Source of the DNA: Trema orientale
Taxonomy: Eukaryota > Streptophyta > Magnoliopsida > Rosales > Cannabaceae
Direction of reading: 5' to 3'
Assembly (NCBI GenBank): GCA_002914845.1
Contig: JXTC01000027.1
Span: 105,163 to 169,162, forward strand
DNA length: 64,000 nucleotides
Part shown: positions 62,201 to 64,000 of the stretch, piece after piece
How positions within the stretch are numbered: position 1 is the stretch's first letter
Layout of the letters: each line of letters begins with the position of its first letter
Translations under genes and position numbers: made by a program
Notes under the pieces: model-generated
The model's database searches: none
What the model saw: only the letters and a program-made list of their open reading frames with translations
Told to the model about the DNA's origin: nothing

Positions 62201-64000
62201 GTAGAGCTAAAAAGTGGAAGTATAGTGTGAAAGTGAAGAGCACAATGCTACCCCTGGAAAAATGGGTGCGTACCATTTATTACACTCAATGCTATCTGGC
62301 TTATTTGGTATGCTTGGTTTCTGGTCTTGTCTATTTAATCCAGTGCATATTAACACTGTAAGCATATTTTTCAGATCGCAGAGTTCACTACGCACGGTGT
62401 AGATTCTCTTAAGTTAGACAAGCAACAATTACTCACTTTTTTGCAAGGTGAACATAGCACAATCATTTCTTGTCAAGGGGCATGCCTTTTTTATTTTTTT
62501 TCGGTGTGTGGGTGAGGGTGTGTTGTTGTTGTTGTTGTTATTATTATTATAATAATAATAAAAAATTATTATTATAATAATAATAAAAAATTATTATTAT
62601 TATCATTATTATTTTGTATTTTGTGGCATCAAGATCTTTGTAGTATTAAGGAGATTGATTTTACTTGCATCTTCATTTCAACAGAGACTTACGAGCCAAT
62701 TAATGCAAAATGGACAACAGAAAGATGTGCTGTCTGTAGATGGGTTGAAGATTGGGATGATAACAAAATTATTATTTGCAACAGGTGCTTCTTTTGTGAA
62801 TTGGCTTTGCTTGCCAACTTTTGCTTTGCTTTGGGTTTTTAATCAATTATCTTTCCTGATACTACATTGGATTAAGTACGTTTTATGAACTTAGTATGCA
62901 TACGGAGAAGGTTTTTATTGTTATTATTATGTGCTTTGTGCAGATGCCAAATAGCTGTCCACCAAGAATGTTATGGAGAAAAACATGTACAGGACTTTAC
63001 TTCGTGGGTTTGTAGAGCATGTGAAACACCTGACGTCATTAGAGAATGTTGCCTTTGTCCTGTCAAAGGTAGTTAACTTGACGTAGATGATCGTTAGTTT
63101 ATGTGTTGAAGTTATTTCTTTATTTGATGCATTGAAGTTTCTATGCTTGTATCCTGACGGTGGGAATATATCATATACCTTGGCTGTTAAAGTTGTTAAT
63201 TTTTTTTTTGTTCATAAGTTCATATTATATTTAAAATTGTTCCTTTAGGGGGTGCCTTGAAGCCTACTGATGTTGAGGCACTGTGGGTTCATGTCACATG
63301 TGCTTGGTTTCGGCCTGAGATTGTTTTCTTGAATCACGAGAAGATGGAACCTGCTATTGGAATCCTTAGAATTCCAACAACTTCATTTTTGAAGGTAAAA
63401 CTGCTTTCTAATGACACTGTAATTTTCTTCTTTTGACACTTCAACTTATGCAAACTTTTCAAAGCAGTTCCATCTTAACTGCAATTTGATTATCGGTCTT
63501 TAGTATGTTTTAGTAGTCTCTTTCTAATTTTGAATAACTATAGGAGGAAAGGTCTATTTGTTGTCCATAAGAGTAATTTTATTGTTTCCTAATTTTTTCC
63601 CCTTTTTTTGAATACAAGTTTACATGTTTTCCTTTTATGTGGAATGCAGAGATGTGTAATATGCAAGCAAAGTCATGGTTCCTGTACGCAATGTTGCAAA
63701 TGTGCTACTTATTTCCACACAACATGTGCATCAAGAGCAGGCTACAGCATGGAAGTAAGTTTATCATGGTTGTTTTACTTGTGAATGAATTTCTGTACCA
63801 ACATTTTACCTTTAACAATTTGAATGAAAGAATCCTGTAGATTCATGAAACCATGTTTTTCTTTGTTACAGACTAAGTGATTTGGGTCATCTTTATGCAT
63901 TTTAAGTCATATTCATTGTTCACAAGCTTAATTTCAGTGATTAGATTAACATTGTATATTCACTTTCAGTTACACTGCTTTGAGAAGAATGGGAAACAAG
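59273..64000 (+). CDS. ATX4: ATX3/4/5-type histone-lysine N-methyltransferase (partial at window end)
   Basis: Exons: 59273-60145, 60227-60282, 60369-60567, 61108-61230, 61335-61403, 61505-61573, 61673-61764, 61904-61996, 62130-62265, 62375-62447, 62685-62784, 62944-63068, 63249-63394, 63650-63754, 63970-end, about 763 residues in phase. The start MIIKRTLKFEMPNLKRCKL matches plant ATX3/ATX4/ATX5, nuclear enzymes that methylate histone H3 lysine 4. A PWWP domain (DIVWAKCGRSYPAWPAVV) spans about residues 235-330. A first Cys-rich PHD region (CDGCGLSL, CGICKKIWHH, CCDGCNVWVHAEC, YYCPDC) covers 382-480. A second PHD (ERCAVCRWVEDWDDNKIIIC, CQIAVHQECYG) and an extended PHD (CCLCPVKGGALKPTD, CKQSHGSCTQCCKC) follow. 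Intron 3 uses a GC donor (CAG/GCAAGT at 60568). The SET domain lies past the window edge. ATX3, 4 and 5 cannot be separated with certainty. Confidence 0.94.
62520..62612. repeat. Palindromic GTT/ATT/AAT microsatellite in an ATX intron
   Basis: (GTT)n, (ATT)n and (AAT)n runs alternate (TTATTATTATAATAATAATA repeated), making a perfect-arm hairpin in intron 10 of the ATX-like gene. Confidence 0.85.

Overview
The window is plant nuclear DNA, most likely from a eudicot. It is AT-rich, its genes are split by many short GT-AG introns, and all five recognisable genes belong to angiosperm families. The intergenic space is filled with plant-type mobile-element debris. The species cannot be fixed from sequence alone. 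There is a 424-base assembly gap (30511-30934) and one ambiguous base (49602).

Genes. (1) 13624-16704, + strand: a WSD-type wax ester synthase/diacylglycerol acyltransferase, seven coding exons. (2) 26908-28431, +: a DUF1442 protein, two exons. (3) 32964-34959, +: a cytochrome b561/DOMON protein, four exons. (4) 47682-36514, -: a full-length REC3-like clustered-mitochondria (CLU/TSS family) protein. Twenty-three coding exons could be placed with consistent phase, giving 1870 residues. (5) 59273-64000, +: the N-terminal 15 exons of an ATX3/4/5-type histone H3K4 methyltransferase (PWWP and PHD region); the SET domain lies beyond the window. Genes 3 and 4 converge. No operon-like or pathway clustering is visible; these are independent housekeeping or metabolic genes.

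Repeats. 5.9-10.7 kb is a 5'-truncated, decayed L1-type LINE on the minus strand, carrying a Copia-like solo LTR with a perfect 5-bp target duplication. 20.0-23.1 kb is an LTR-type relic with a second, Copia-type LTR nested in it, and 54.1-55.6 kb is another solo-LTR relic of a related kind. Between genes lie many short terminal-inverted-repeat elements. Several have 9-bp (Mutator-like) or 8-bp (hAT-like) target duplications that can be read directly.

Most interesting signal. A non-autonomous Mutator-like element at 17182-19156 has a 9-bp target duplication and long degenerate terminal inverted repeats. Inside it are a 300-bp T-rich tandem repeat and about eleven copies of a ~74-bp hairpin-rich minisatellite. 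A second, diverged copy with the same organisation lies at about 55.6-57.1 kb. Other small families occur two to four times here: a 406-bp palindromic GTTAC element, a GTTGGATCA-hairpin MITE (one copy nested in a hAT-like element), and a 490-bp element with ~125-bp inverted repeats and a perfect 9-bp duplication. A dense cluster of TGTCGT motifs at 29.3-29.9 kb is unexplained and resembles the subterminal motif arrays of CACTA transposons.
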